The position numbers and the translations under genes were made by a program. The notes beneath the pieces are model-generated. The model had not been told where the DNA came from. It ran no database searches and saw only the letters and a program-made list of their open reading frames with translations. From Notoacmeibacter marinus (GTDB lineage: Bacteria; Pseudomonadota; Alphaproteobacteria; Rhizobiales; Rhizobiaceae), in NCBI RefSeq assembly GCF_002238045.1, contig NZ_NBYO01000001.1:1116001-1180000 (forward strand): a stretch of 64,000 nt of DNA, read 5' to 3'. Below are positions 44,740 through 53,927 of this stretch, piece after piece (the first letter of the stretch is position 1; each line of letters begins with the position of its first letter).

Positions 44740-45510
44740 TCAAGCCCAGATGGCAATCGGCAGGCCATGGGAATCGTGCTCCGGCGGGTCTGGATAAGGT
44801 CTGGCAAGCCCCATTCTGAACCGCGCCGCGACGGCGAGGCAGGCCAGGGCATCCAGGGCATCGTCCTGTTCCGCGCCACGCGGAATGCTCTCGACGAGTC
44901 TGATGGGCAGACCCGCCCGTTCCAGAAGGATGCGCCGCTCGTCAAGGCCGGGGTGCATTCCGCCGATTCGCTTTCTCTTTGCGTAAAGCATTGGCTTGCC
45001 GGCATTCAGCGTGGCGAAGGCAAGTTCAGGGTGGACCTCGATAATTCGTTCACAAAGCGTCGGCCTGGCCTGCAGAACTACGTCGATCTCGCGGATCTTC
45101 GGGAAGATGTGGAACGCCTGCCTGGCGAAAGCCCGGGACGGATCGCTCGTCTGGCGGGCCAACGCGCATCCCTCGCGATAATCGGTGCTATAGACCGCAT
45201 TGCGAGAAGGGATGGAGAAGACGCTCGACCGACGTGGGCCAAGAAGCGGCCGGACCAGACGTTCGGGAGCCCGGCCTTTCGGCCCGGACCGATCTGGCAG
45301 ACCAATTGGCATGTCCACGGCGATGACCGCGTCGTCCGGCAATTCAGTCACAAGATCGGCAAAGCGACCGAACAGAAGCAAATCCGCTTCCCCGTCCGGC
45401 AGAAGCACTGCCGCCAACCAACCGCCTCTGGCGCCATCGACCCCGACAATCGGTGCGGTTTGCGCCCAGTCGTTCGGAAGTGGGGGCAGTAGATCGGTCC
45501 CCTCAGGCAT
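44740..45510 (-). CDS. DUF429 protein (RNase H-like fold)
   Basis: The 256-residue protein matches DUF429: IVGVDGARGGWLAAVLLPDG at the start and VIAVDMPIGLPDRSG in the second strand, both with acidic residues in RNase H-like positions, then FSIPSRNAVY, RIIEVHPELAFATLN and AEQDDALDALACLAVA. Nuclease activity is suspected for the family but not established. It overlaps the pdxY stop by eight bases, so it is co-transcribed with it. Confidence 0.88.
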   Translation of the reverse strand: MPEGTDLLPPLPNDWAQTAPIVGVDGARGGWLAAVLLPDGEADLLLFGRFADLVTELPDDAVIAVDMPIGLPDRSGPKGRAPERLVRPLLGPRRSSVFSIPSRNAVYSTDYREGCALARQTSDPSRAFARQAFHIFPKIREIDVVLQARPTLCERIIEVHPELAFATLNAGKPMLYAKRKRIGGMHPGLDERRILLERAGLPIRLVESIPRGAEQDDALDALACLAVAARFRMGLARPYPDPPEHDSHGLPIAIWA

Positions 45511-46369
45511 TGGCGGACAGGGCCAAGGATCGATCGGTCACCATTGCCATCGGACGGACAAGACAGGCCTGTTCGCTCGCGAGCGCCAGTTCGTCGTGGC
45601 CGGCCTTGCGCGACCGCGCCAGCATCTCGAACACGGATGCGGTGGCGGCGGAAAGCGCTTTCGCATCGCTCTGGCCTTCGAGCAGGCGCGCCAGAAAAAG
45701 AGCGCTGAAGAGGTCGCCGGGCCCGTGCGGCGCATCCGGTACGATCCGGTTTTCGGTCAGATGGGCACAGCCATTTGCGATCAGCAGGTTGCCGATTGTG
45801 CCAGCCATCAGTCCGAAAGCGGAAGTGATGACGAGCCGCGGCAGGCCAAGCGCGCAGCCGGCTTCGAGAAGGGCGTTGTTGTCCGGCAGCTTCCGGCCCG
45901 TCAGCAGCTCCAGCTCGTAGCGGTTCGGTGTGGCGATGTCGGCCAATGGCAGAAGTCTCTTCGTCATAGCATCGATAACGGACTTTGGACGGTAAGCGCC
46001 CTTCGCATCGCCAATGACCGGATCGCACAGGTAAAGCGTTTCCGGCCACCGCGCTTTCAGCGTTTCGACGAAGCCGGCCAGCGCTTCGACCTGGTCCTCA
46101 TGCGCCAGCCAGCCGGAGAGAACGGCAACGGTCGGCGGATCGAACCTGTTGTGGGACGCCAGATCGTCGAGAAGGCCGCGGAACGCATCCTTGTCTGTCG
46201 GCACAAGCGTGCCGGCTCCGCGACCTGGATGCCATGGCAAAAGCGCGGTCGGCACGATAATAAGCTCGCGCTGACGCGCCTGCATGGCAGGCATGATGGC
46301 GCGGAGCCCGACCGTTCCGTGCGCCACCATGGAGGACATCGCGATGACCGGCCCCTCGATTGCGGTCAT
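45503..46369 (-). CDS. pdxY: pyridoxal kinase
   Basis: The 288-residue ribokinase-family enzyme phosphorylates pyridoxal to pyridoxal phosphate in the salvage pathway. It has AIEGPVIAMSSMVAHGTVGL (the substrate lid and GxVG motif), YLCDPVIGDAKGAYRPK and, near the C-terminus, APHGPGDLFSALFLARLL with the catalytic aspartate in GPGDLF. These favour PdxY over PdxK-like kinases. It is upstream of and coupled to the DUF429 gene. Confidence 0.93.
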   Translation of the reverse strand: MTAIEGPVIAMSSMVAHGTVGLRAIMPAMQARQRELIIVPTALLPWHPGRGAGTLVPTDKDAFRGLLDDLASHNRFDPPTVAVLSGWLAHEDQVEALAGFVETLKARWPETLYLCDPVIGDAKGAYRPKSVIDAMTKRLLPLADIATPNRYELELLTGRKLPDNNALLEAGCALGLPRLVITSAFGLMAGTIGNLLIANGCAHLTENRIVPDAPHGPGDLFSALFLARLLEGQSDAKALSAATASVFEMLARSRKAGHDELALASEQACLVRPMAMVTDRSLALSANA

Positions 46370-46489
46370 ATCGTCTTCCCTTCCATCCTATGCGGCTGAG
46401 CGAATTTAGTGGATCGCATCGATTTACGAGCCGACGTGCCATTGTGCATCTTGCCTATCGGCAGATCGGCTCTCTATGGTTAACTAACC

Positions 46490-46996
46490 ATGAATACGCT
46501 GTCGATCGACATCAGAAATGCGTCAAGTGCCGACGCCGCCGGAATTGCCACCACGCATCGCGAAGCGTGGCACGGCGCCTATGCCGGCATCATCCCACAT
46601 CTCGCGCTGAACAGAATGATCGCCCAGCGCAGAGAAGACTGGTGGCAACGCGCCCTGTCGCGGTCGGCCTCGGTACTGGTCGCCGAGTTCGGCGATGAGA
46701 TCGTCGGTTACGCGACCTATGGGCGGAACCGGACCCGCGAACTGCCGCAAAAGGGCGAAATCTACGAACTCTACCTCCATCCCCAGTATCAGGGGATCGG
46801 CATCGGCAGCCGGCTGTTCGAGGCAGCCCGCCAAAGGCTCGAGGACAGCCATCTTTCCGGCATGGTCGTCTGGGCGCTCGAAGAGAACGTGATCGCCCAG
46901 CAATTCTATGCCGGTCATGGCGGTCATGACATCGCCGAAGGCGTGGAGCAGCTCGGCGGTGCATCGTTCAAGAAAATCGCCTTCGTCTGGGCCTGA
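46490..46996 (+). CDS. GNAT N-acetyltransferase
   Basis: The 168-residue protein shows IRNASSADAAGIATTHREAW, a GYATYGRNR strand, and the acetyl-CoA loop IYELYLHPQYQGIGIGSRLF (QGIGIG). VIAQQFYAGHGG near the end matches the usual ENxxAxxFYxxxGF motif. The substrate is unknown. It is divergent from pdxY and stands alone. Confidence 0.88.
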   Translation: MNTLSIDIRNASSADAAGIATTHREAWHGAYAGIIPHLALNRMIAQRREDWWQRALSRSASVLVAEFGDEIVGYATYGRNRTRELPQKGEIYELYLHPQYQGIGIGSRLFEAARQRLEDSHLSGMVVWALEENVIAQQFYAGHGGHDIAEGVEQLGGASFKKIAFVWA

Positions 46997-47005
46997 TGCT
47001 CCGGT

Positions 47006-47623
47006 TCAGCGACTGACGATTCCGCGCAATTCCTCATCGTCCGGCCGGTAGACCGGCTCATCTTCCCAGCACCGGAAATTCTTTGCGCCGGCATCGGCAA
47101 TAATGCGTGCGATGACATTTGCGTTCTCCATCCGCCTTGCATCGACATAGCCGGTCGTGCATGCGCCGATGCCGTCTTGTGCGACACGACTGACGACCAG
47201 GATCGACCAGTCTCGTTCTTCGGGGCCCGAACCCGTTTGAACGCTCCATCGGCGGATCGTCGCAATCGGCCGGCTGGCGCTGTCCCCATAACGCCATTCG
47301 ATCGTTTCTGCGGGTTCGTTGAAAGGTCCGAAGCTCTGCCAGATGCGCTCGCTCTGCTGTTCGGAGATGCCGTAGGTGACGCTGGAGCGAAGGTCGCCAT
47401 AATCCTCGACGAACGGCATGCGACCCGGTCCATGGCAAAGGAAGCTCGCCGAATCGCCTTCGACACCGGTCGAAAGCGTCTCGCAGTCGGCCTCGAGGTC
47501 GATCTTCTGATAGCGGCTGTCGGCAGCCTGTGCAGCAAGGGGCAGAAGGCAGATCCATGCGCCGAGCGCGAGGGTCGTCGAGGCGCGTATGACACCATTT
47601 GCCGAGAGACGTTGCGATTGCAT
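47006..47623 (-). CDS. exported protein of unknown function
   Basis: The 205-residue product has an N-terminal signal (STTLALGAWICLLPLAAQAA) and a compact mature domain with four cysteines (DCETLS, FLCHGPGR, GACTTGYVD, FRCWED) that could make two disulfides. Features include SSVTYGISEQQSERIWQSFG and ETIEWRYGDSASRPIATIRR. It resembles other alphaproteobacterial DUF1176-like or unknown envelope proteins but I cannot assign a family. It is divergent from ppa with a 62-bp gap. Confidence 0.7.
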   Translation of the reverse strand: MQSQRLSANGVIRASTTLALGAWICLLPLAAQAADSRYQKIDLEADCETLSTGVEGDSASFLCHGPGRMPFVEDYGDLRSSVTYGISEQQSERIWQSFGPFNEPAETIEWRYGDSASRPIATIRRWSVQTGSGPEERDWSILVVSRVAQDGIGACTTGYVDARRMENANVIARIIADAGAKNFRCWEDEPVYRPDDEELRGIVSR

Positions 47624-47685
47624 GGTTTCACCTCCTTCGCTATCAGGACGCCAACACCTATTCAGCCTAACAGACTGGAGCCTGC

Positions 47686-48213
47686 ATGCGTATCGACGCC
47701 ATTTCCATCGGCGACAACCCGCCAGAAGACGTCAATGTCATCATCGAAGTGCCCGTCGGGGGCCATCCCATCAAATACGAGATGGACAAGGAAGCCGGCG
47801 CGCTCGTCGTCGACCGGTTTCTCTATACGCCGATGACCTATCCGGGCAATTACGGCTTCGTGCCCCATACGCTCTCCGACGATGGCGATCCCATCGACGT
47901 TATGGTTCTGAATACGAGGCCGCTGGTGCCTGGGTGTATCATCAATGTGCGCCCTGTCGGCGTTCTTCTGATGGAAGATGATGGAGGCGTCGACGAGAAG
48001 GTGGTCGCTGTGCCCAACCATCAACTGACCAAGCGCTATGATGGCGTCAATGATTTCAGTGACCTGCCGGAAATCACCCGACAGCAGGTCGAGCATTTCT
48101 TCGAGCACTACAAGGACCTGGAACCTGGCAAATGGGTGAAGATCGGCGACTGGCACGGGGCCGAGTTCGCAAAGCAGAAGATCTCGGAAGCCATCGAGCG
48201 CGCCAGGAAATAG
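47686..48213 (+). CDS. ppa: inorganic pyrophosphatase (family I)
   Basis: The 175-residue cytoplasmic enzyme hydrolyses pyrophosphate released in biosynthesis. It has [40 protein letters not shown] and the metal-binding signature [10 protein letters not shown], with the [15 protein letters not shown] segment. Length is normal. It is monocistronic with a terminator after it. Confidence 0.97.
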   Translation: MRIDAISIGDNPPEDVNVIIEVPVGGHPIKYEMDKEAGALVVDRFLYTPMTYPGNYGFVPHTLSDDGDPIDVMVLNTRPLVPGCIINVRPVGVLLMEDDGGVDEKVVAVPNHQLTKRYDGVNDFSDLPEITRQQVEHFFEHYKDLEPGKWVKIGDWHGAEFAKQKISEAIERARK

Positions 48214-48244
48214 GCGTCGTCCATCTGAGCGCAGAGCTTTTTGA

Positions 48245-48272
48245 GGCGGATCGATCTTCGGTCCGCCTTTTG
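48245..48272 (+). terminator. rho-independent terminator after ppa
   Basis: The arms aggcgga and tccgcct pair around an 11-base loop, followed by ttttgcc. It lies just before the end of the converging amidotransferase gene. Confidence 0.65.
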
Positions 48273-48276
48273 CCTC

Positions 48277-49020
48277 TCAGGTTTCGGCTTCGATAAACAG
48301 GCGGTGAAGCAACGCTACCGCGAATTGCCGAAGGGGCGCGTCATGCATGAGCCGGCCCTGAATGCTTTGCCGAGCGGACTGCGCGCCAGGCATTTCGAAG
48401 CGTTCATGAGCTTTGACCACCCAGCGATGCAACATGACCGCCGTCACTTCGGGATGAAACTGCACACCGACAGCATTGTGTCCGAACGAGAATGCCTGGT
48501 TGGGAAAGTGATCTTCGCCCTTGGCCAAAAGCGTAGCAGCAGTGGGTAAAACGACGCCTTCCCGATGGAACTGCAGCACTTTGGACGGCCAGTCGGCCAT
48601 ATAGGCGCGGCCATCTAGCGTAGGCTGCAGTTCGTACCAGCCATATTCGGCCCGGCCTTCCGGGTGCGGACGCACTTGCCCGCCGAGATGGTTGACCAGC
48701 ATCTGCGCACCGAGGCACAGGCCGAGCAATGGACGGCCCTCCTTTAGAGGGACAGCCAGCCAATCGGTCTCGCGCCGGACGAACTCTTCGTCATCATTGG
48801 CGCTCATGGGTCCGCCGAAGACGACGACGCCAGCGTGATCGTCCAGCGTCGACGGGAGTCCATCGCCAAGCGGCGGGCGCCGGATATCCAATGCGAAGCC
48901 CATTTCGCGGAGCAAGATACCAACCCGGCCCGGCGACGATGTTTCCTGGTGCAGAACGATGAGGACGGGCCTGCTGACAACTCGTCCTTCATGCGATGGC
49001 TGAATTGACGGTTCGATCAT
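48277..49020 (-). CDS. class I glutamine amidotransferase (GMP synthase-like)
   Basis: The 247-residue protein has the GATase1 triad: nucleophile in LGLCLGAQMLVNHLGG, and His/Glu in AVGVQFHPEVTAVML. The start VLIVLHQETSSPGRVG and FGGPMSANDDEEFVRRE are typical of stand-alone GMP-synthase-like amidotransferases, which may act on gamma-glutamyl or nucleotide substrates. Its ATG overlaps the TerB-like gene stop by four bases. Confidence 0.88.
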   Translation of the reverse strand: MIEPSIQPSHEGRVVSRPVLIVLHQETSSPGRVGILLREMGFALDIRRPPLGDGLPSTLDDHAGVVVFGGPMSANDDEEFVRRETDWLAVPLKEGRPLLGLCLGAQMLVNHLGGQVRPHPEGRAEYGWYELQPTLDGRAYMADWPSKVLQFHREGVVLPTAATLLAKGEDHFPNQAFSFGHNAVGVQFHPEVTAVMLHRWVVKAHERFEMPGAQSARQSIQGRLMHDAPLRQFAVALLHRLFIEAET

Positions 49021-49517
49021 CGCGGCCCGGGCAGGCTTTCATCATCCTCGCGCCGGGGTCGCAACGAGACACCGAGCCGCGCCACTGCATCCTGGCGCTG
49101 ATGAACGCGCTCGCGCCCGGCTACGCCCATCAGTTCTGAGATGCGCCAGACCAGATTGTCCTCGAGTTCGTCTGCCATGCCGTCGGCATAGGCCATCTCC
49201 CAGAGCATTCCGATAAAATCGTTCCGCTCCTCGATCTCCAGCTCGCGTTTGAGCACCGAAGTGAAGGCGTAAAAGTCGGCGCTCTCGGCCGCCGCAGCCT
49301 TGCCTTCGCTCACAAGCGCTTCGAGCGCGTCTTCCGTCAGGCCGAACCGCCCCGCAAGATTGGCGCGCAGCCGCACTTCTTCTTCGGGCTCACGAATACC
49401 GTCGGCATCCATAATTATCACCAGTAGCGCGGCCGCAGCGCGGCGCACGCTTTGGTCGCCGGTCTCTTCGTCACGAGGCGCGGGGCTGCCGAAGAGTGCG
49501 ATCAGACGTTCAAGCAT
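49017..49517 (-). CDS. TerB-like protein
   Basis: The 166-residue all-helical protein resembles TerB/DjlA N-terminal domains: AALLVIIMDADGIREPEEEVR with acidic metal-site residues and FIGMLWEMAYADGMADELED. These domains bind divalent ions in tellurite-resistance or stress proteins, but single copies are common in Rhizobiales and need not give tellurite resistance. It follows hemY by 14 bases and is coupled to the amidotransferase. Confidence 0.82.
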   Translation of the reverse strand: MLERLIALFGSPAPRDEETGDQSVRRAAAALLVIIMDADGIREPEEEVRLRANLAGRFGLTEDALEALVSEGKAAAAESADFYAFTSVLKRELEIEERNDFIGMLWEMAYADGMADELEDNLVWRISELMGVAGRERVHQRQDAVARLGVSLRPRREDDESLPGPR

Positions 49518-49531
49518 CGTGCTCTCGGGCG

Positions 49532-51172
49532 TTAAAACAGGCGATAGCGGCTTTCCTTCTGGGGCGGCGGACTGACCGGGCCGGGATCGTCCGGCGGTCC
49601 GGGCCTTTCGACGGGTGCGGCGATGGGCTCGTCCGTTGGCCCGGTCTCCGCCAATGCAGGCTCCGTTTCGAGTTCCGCGTCATCGGTGGTGGACGCGCCG
49701 TCCGACTCAGGCTGCTCAACCGGCAAGTCGGGCTCGATTTCAGCCGTCGTTAGCGTCACGTCTTCGACGATCGTTTCGGGTGTGCTTTCGGGAATGGCGT
49801 TATCGGCTTCGATCATCGGAATAACCGGTACGGTCGCATCATATTCAAAAGCGCCGACCGGCTTGCCGTCGACGAGTGGCAGAACCTGCTCGACGGGAAC
49901 CTTCCACTCGAACGCATCCAGACGTCCCGAAACAGGGCTGATCGGCGCCCAGTTCTCCGACACATAGCCATCGGCTGTCCAGGCGGGATCGCGCGGCGCC
50001 TTGAGCGCCTGCGACAGCCAATGGCGCACACGGCCCTCATCGCCCGTCTGTTCGTCTTCAATGTCGGCCAGAAGCAGGAAGGCGCCTTCCCGTGGCTCGG
50101 TTCTGATGATCGGTTCGATCTTCTGCCTTGCCTCGTCATATTCGCCGGCCTCATAGAGCGCGCGGGCAAGAACGAGAGCGGCCACGCTGTTCTGAGGCTT
50201 CCACTGTTCCAGCTTTCGCGCGCGGATCAGCCGGTCCTGTACAGGATCGCCCGGACGCAGATAGAGGTAGAGTTCTCCGACCTGCGGGTGCGGCTCGCGC
50301 TTCCAAGCCGCTTCCAGCACCTTGCCCGCTCCGCGTGTGTCGCCCTTGCGAATGGCCGCCTTCGCCTGCGCCAGTACCGCTGGCACGAAGTCGGGCTGCA
50401 TGGAAACAGCTTCGGCGGCCAGAGACCGCGCCCGGGCCGGATCGGTATCGACGATCTCCATCGATTTAGCTGTCATCAGCACCGCTCGCTGACGTTTATA
50501 GACATCCTTCGCAATCTGTTTGGTGGCCAGTTGCCGGTCCAGCAGCGTCAGCGCATCATCCCAATCGGCATTGGCCGTGCGGGCCTCCATGGCTGCCCGT
50601 GAAGCCCAGTTGAGCTGGGGGGCGTCCTTTGCGGCCAGTTCGGCAAAGTGACGGGCGGCACGCGTCTCACCGAGCTTCTGCGCTTCCAGATAAAGCCCGT
50701 GCAGACCGAGCGGCCGGGTTTCCGGATCTTCCAGCATGGCTTCGAATTTCCGGCGGGCCTTGCCGTGATCGCCTTCCAGAAGCGAGGTCTGGGCATCGAG
50801 CAGATGCAGCAGCGGCTCCGTCGAGGGGTCGAGATTTTGCAGCGCGCGGGCATTCATCTTGCGGGCCAGGCCGCTATCGCCGGCTCCGATCGCGATCATA
50901 CCGGTCGAAAGGGCCTGGTAGCCGCGATCGCGCTTGCGCGAACGGAAGTGGCGAGTGAGGCGCTCGGGGCTGCGGATAATGCCCTTGACAAACCACCATG
51001 CGATCATGGTCGCGGCAATGAGGCCGACAATGGCCACGACGGCGAAAAGCAGCGACACTTCCATTTCCGTATCGAACAGCGTGACCATCACGCCGCCCGG
51101 CACATCCGCCACATAAGCAAAGAGGCCGGCAAGACCGAGAACGAGCAGGAAGAAAAGGATGAGTTTGATCAT
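49532..51172 (-). CDS. hemY: HemY-like TPR membrane protein
   Basis: The 546-residue inner-membrane protein has two N-terminal transmembrane helices (about residues 2-22 and 40-65), the motif MIAWWFVKGIIRSPERLTRH and a periplasmic or cytoplasmic helical repeat region of tetratricopeptide type (LSTGMIAIGAGDSGLARKMN, LLDAQTSLLEGDHGKARRKF). In the usual hem cluster HemY is linked to heme synthesis, but its biochemical role is undefined. The C-terminal 110 residues are Pro/Glu-rich. Its ATG overlaps the upstream Mic60 gene stop by four bases. Confidence 0.93.
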   Translation of the reverse strand: MIKLILFFLLVLGLAGLFAYVADVPGGVMVTLFDTEMEVSLLFAVVAIVGLIAATMIAWWFVKGIIRSPERLTRHFRSRKRDRGYQALSTGMIAIGAGDSGLARKMNARALQNLDPSTEPLLHLLDAQTSLLEGDHGKARRKFEAMLEDPETRPLGLHGLYLEAQKLGETRAARHFAELAAKDAPQLNWASRAAMEARTANADWDDALTLLDRQLATKQIAKDVYKRQRAVLMTAKSMEIVDTDPARARSLAAEAVSMQPDFVPAVLAQAKAAIRKGDTRGAGKVLEAAWKREPHPQVGELYLYLRPGDPVQDRLIRARKLEQWKPQNSVAALVLARALYEAGEYDEARQKIEPIIRTEPREGAFLLLADIEDEQTGDEGRVRHWLSQALKAPRDPAWTADGYVSENWAPISPVSGRLDAFEWKVPVEQVLPLVDGKPVGAFEYDATVPVIPMIEADNAIPESTPETIVEDVTLTTAEIEPDLPVEQPESDGASTTDDAELETEPALAETGPTDEPIAAPVERPGPPDDPGPVSPPPQKESRYRLF

Positions 51173-53085
51173 CGTGACTGCTCCGTCCCGGATGTCGCGG
51201 GGTCGATTGGTTCAACTTTGGCGGGCTCGTTTGGCGAAGAAGGTGGTGCGGTATCCGAGCCGGCATCCGGCGCAGCGGCTTCCGAAGGCGTGGCCGCAGG
51301 CGCCGTATCTGTATCCGCCGCCTCTGGCGCTTCGTTCGCTGCAGCGGCTTCGCCATCGTTTTCCGTTTGACCCGGTTGAGGCGATGCGTCGTTGGGCGCC
51401 GCGCTCGACGTGCCGATCGCGGCGATAACCTCGGGAAGGTTCGCGCGGACTTTGACCGTGGCCCGAAGATCGTCGGCGAAGGTTTCTCCTGCCTGCTTCA
51501 CATCGGCAGATAGCGTCTCATACTCCGACAGGGCGTTTTCCAACTCGCCCGCGCCGACGGCACTTTCGAATCGGGTGATCGCGCTTTGCGGTCCTTCTCC
51601 TGCCGGATCGCCGACCCGGCGTATCTTAACGAGCGATCTGGTGCTCTCACGCAATTGATCGAAGAGGCTGCTAGTTGTCTCGGATGCGGACCGGGGAGTC
51701 GCCACTTCCCTCATGGCGTCGGCGACTTTCGATACGGCGGCCGCAAGTTTCTCTTCGGTCTTGACGCCAACGTCCGCATAAGGTTTCAGCGCTTCCACCG
51801 GGGCACCGCTGGCACCGAGCGTCTGGGCGGTTTGCAATTCGTTCTCATAGGGCCGGCCGTTCTCGACGGCGCTGCGCAGGGCCGATGCCGCAATTGCGCG
51901 GGCGACATTCTCCTGTGCGCGATTGGCGTCGGCAAGGCGTTCCACCTGTCCGATACGATCGTCCAGATCGGCGAGCTTCGCGTTTGCGGCCTCTACATCG
52001 TCCCTCGTGGCGGTGACGCCACCGGAGAGCGTCTCGATACGCTGGCCGATCTCGCCGAGCGCCCGGTCGGTTGCCGTCGCTGTGCTTTGGCGATCGCCTG
52101 CCATCGCTTCCAATTCCTGCCGAAGGCTGGACAGTTCATCTTGAAGCACGGTGGTTCGCCGGTCCAGTTCGGTTATCGTTTCGTCGGCTGCCGCCAGGGC
52201 CTGCTGCGGGCCGGGATCGGCGGACGCTGCAACCGGCTCGGCGTTTTCGAGAGCAGCGATTCTGTCGGAAAGCGCCTGTAGACCCGCTTCCTCTCCCGCG
52301 CCACCGCTCGATACGGCTTCGCGCAGTTGCTGCAATTCCACCTGGAGCGCGCCGATTTCTTCAGTGGCGGAGCCATCTGCCGGCGTGGTTTCAGGAAGAG
52401 CGGCCAGGTCCGTCCGCAGGGTGTCGATTTCCTGCTGAAGCCTCTCAATCTCCGCGCCGCTTGTCTGCCCGTTGTCGGTCAGGGGAATGTAGCCGAACCA
52501 CACCGCGGTACCGAGACCGAGCGCAACCAGAAGCGCACCCAGAAGAAATGCCGTTACGCCGCCCATTCCGCCGGATTTCGCCGATGTTGAAGATATTTCC
52601 GCACTGTGCCGGGCCGTTTCGGCAGCCTTGGCGCTCTCGTTTTGTGGAGCATCGTCGAGGCCGGAAACCGGTTCTTCCTCTTTCGCCGTGCTGTCGTCTT
52701 CGACCAATACCGTTTGATCGGCGATTGCCGGTTCATCGTGGCTTCGGTCGACGAGAGTTTCATGAGATGGTCGTTCCGACACTTCGCCGGCCTCGTGCAG
52801 ATCTGCCGTATCGTCAGCGATAGCCTGCTCTCCGGCGTCAGGGTCGGCGTCCAACGCATAATCATCCCCGTCACCCGAACCGGGCGTCTCACCGGTGGGA
52901 GCATCGGCCGCCGCCTGCTCAGGCGTATCGGCAGGCTGCATGGGTGTCGGTTCGGCAGCTTCGGCCGCTGCCCCATCCGCACCGGTCTCGCTCTCTTCCA
53001 GACGCTTCACATCGTCGCCATCCAGGTCGATGGTCACGGGATCACGATTGACAGCTGAGTGGCGGTCGCCAGGCTTTTTCGCCAT
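51169..53085 (-). CDS. Mic60/mitofilin-like membrane protein
   Basis: The 638-residue protein is an alphaproteobacterial Mic60 homologue. Residues 1-175 form an acidic, Ala/Glu-rich cytoplasmic region; a single transmembrane helix lies near 177-199 (GVTAFLLGALLVALGLGTAV); then come about 200 residues of coiled coil (ERLQQEIDTLRTDLAALPE) and a helical C-terminal mitofilin-like part (RAIAASALRSAVENGRPYEN), followed by a disordered Ala/Pro/Glu tail. In alphaproteobacteria Mic60 has been shown to shape intracytoplasmic membranes. The location between hemD and hemY is the conserved place for this family, which supports the call. Confidence 0.88.
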   Translation of the reverse strand: MAKKPGDRHSAVNRDPVTIDLDGDDVKRLEESETGADGAAAEAAEPTPMQPADTPEQAAADAPTGETPGSGDGDDYALDADPDAGEQAIADDTADLHEAGEVSERPSHETLVDRSHDEPAIADQTVLVEDDSTAKEEEPVSGLDDAPQNESAKAAETARHSAEISSTSAKSGGMGGVTAFLLGALLVALGLGTAVWFGYIPLTDNGQTSGAEIERLQQEIDTLRTDLAALPETTPADGSATEEIGALQVELQQLREAVSSGGAGEEAGLQALSDRIAALENAEPVAASADPGPQQALAAADETITELDRRTTVLQDELSSLRQELEAMAGDRQSTATATDRALGEIGQRIETLSGGVTATRDDVEAANAKLADLDDRIGQVERLADANRAQENVARAIAASALRSAVENGRPYENELQTAQTLGASGAPVEALKPYADVGVKTEEKLAAAVSKVADAMREVATPRSASETTSSLFDQLRESTRSLVKIRRVGDPAGEGPQSAITRFESAVGAGELENALSEYETLSADVKQAGETFADDLRATVKVRANLPEVIAAIGTSSAAPNDASPQPGQTENDGEAAAANEAPEAADTDTAPAATPSEAAAPDAGSDTAPPSSPNEPAKVEPIDPATSGTEQSR

Positions 53086-53222
53086 TCATGGGCTCCGGAA
53101 ATTCAATGGTTCACAATATGCGCCGGCAACGGTGCGGAGAGCGCTGTCACCAAGCCATAAGCGTAGCGCGGAAAATGCGTTTCGCCAGTTTGTAACAGGG
53201 CTTTGGTGAATATCGCTAGTGA

Positions 53223-53924
53223 TCATTCGTCGGCAATTTCGTCGAGAAGGGTTATCGCCGCTTCTTGGCTGGCTGTCTTTGCGATCCTGCAAGCGCCACC
53301 GGAGATCTCGGCTATTCTCGTCGAGAAGCATAGGCGAATAGCGCCCTTCGCCAATGCTTCCTTTTGCTCCAATGCGCGGAAGAGTTGCGCCGTCCGCGTG
53401 GATGTCAGCATCACCACATCGATGGGCGTAGCGCGCAGTATGTCCAGCGAAGCCGGTGGACAGGCAATGGGCACAGTATCGTAGACTTCCCGCGTGGTGA
53501 CAGGAATGCCCGCTTCGGTCAGCCGGTCTTCCAATCCGCTACGCCTGACTTTTCCTGCCAAATAGAGAAGGCTTGACGGTTCTCGCTCGATCAGCTTTGC
53601 GGCAAGCGTTTCTGCATCGCCACCCAACGCTTCGACCTGTGTGAAGCCGAGGTCTCTTGCGGCCTGCGCCGTCGCCGGTCCGACAGCCCAGACGGGCAGA
53701 TGGGCGAGGCGGGCTGCATTGCGGGTGCTGAGGTGGCGGATTGCGTTGGCACTGGTGGCGACGATGCCGTCGAAATCGTGTTCGGAGGGGAGGTCGAGTT
53801 TCAGACCGATAATCTCGGTCAGCGGCAGAAGATGAGCGATATGGCCGCGCTTCTCGACGGCCCTTGCCGTCAGCTCGGCACCCGGTTGCGGGCGTGTGAC
53901 GAGAACGGAGAGCCGGCGCGCCAT
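53223..53924 (-). CDS. hemD: uroporphyrinogen-III synthase
   Basis: The 233-residue enzyme cyclises hydroxymethylbilane with inversion of ring D. Motifs seen are VLVTRPQPGAELTARAVEKR, FDGIVATSANAIRHLS and, near the C-terminus, LTSTRTAQLFRALEQ, as expected for the two-domain HemD fold. Sequence conservation in this family is low, but position after hemC, 3 bases from its stop, makes the assignment secure. Confidence 0.93.
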   Translation of the reverse strand: MARRLSVLVTRPQPGAELTARAVEKRGHIAHLLPLTEIIGLKLDLPSEHDFDGIVATSANAIRHLSTRNAARLAHLPVWAVGPATAQAARDLGFTQVEALGGDAETLAAKLIEREPSSLLYLAGKVRRSGLEDRLTEAGIPVTTREVYDTVPIACPPASLDILRATPIDVVMLTSTRTAQLFRALEQKEALAKGAIRLCFSTRIAEISGGACRIAKTASQEAAITLLDEIADE

Positions 53925-53927
53925 AGC

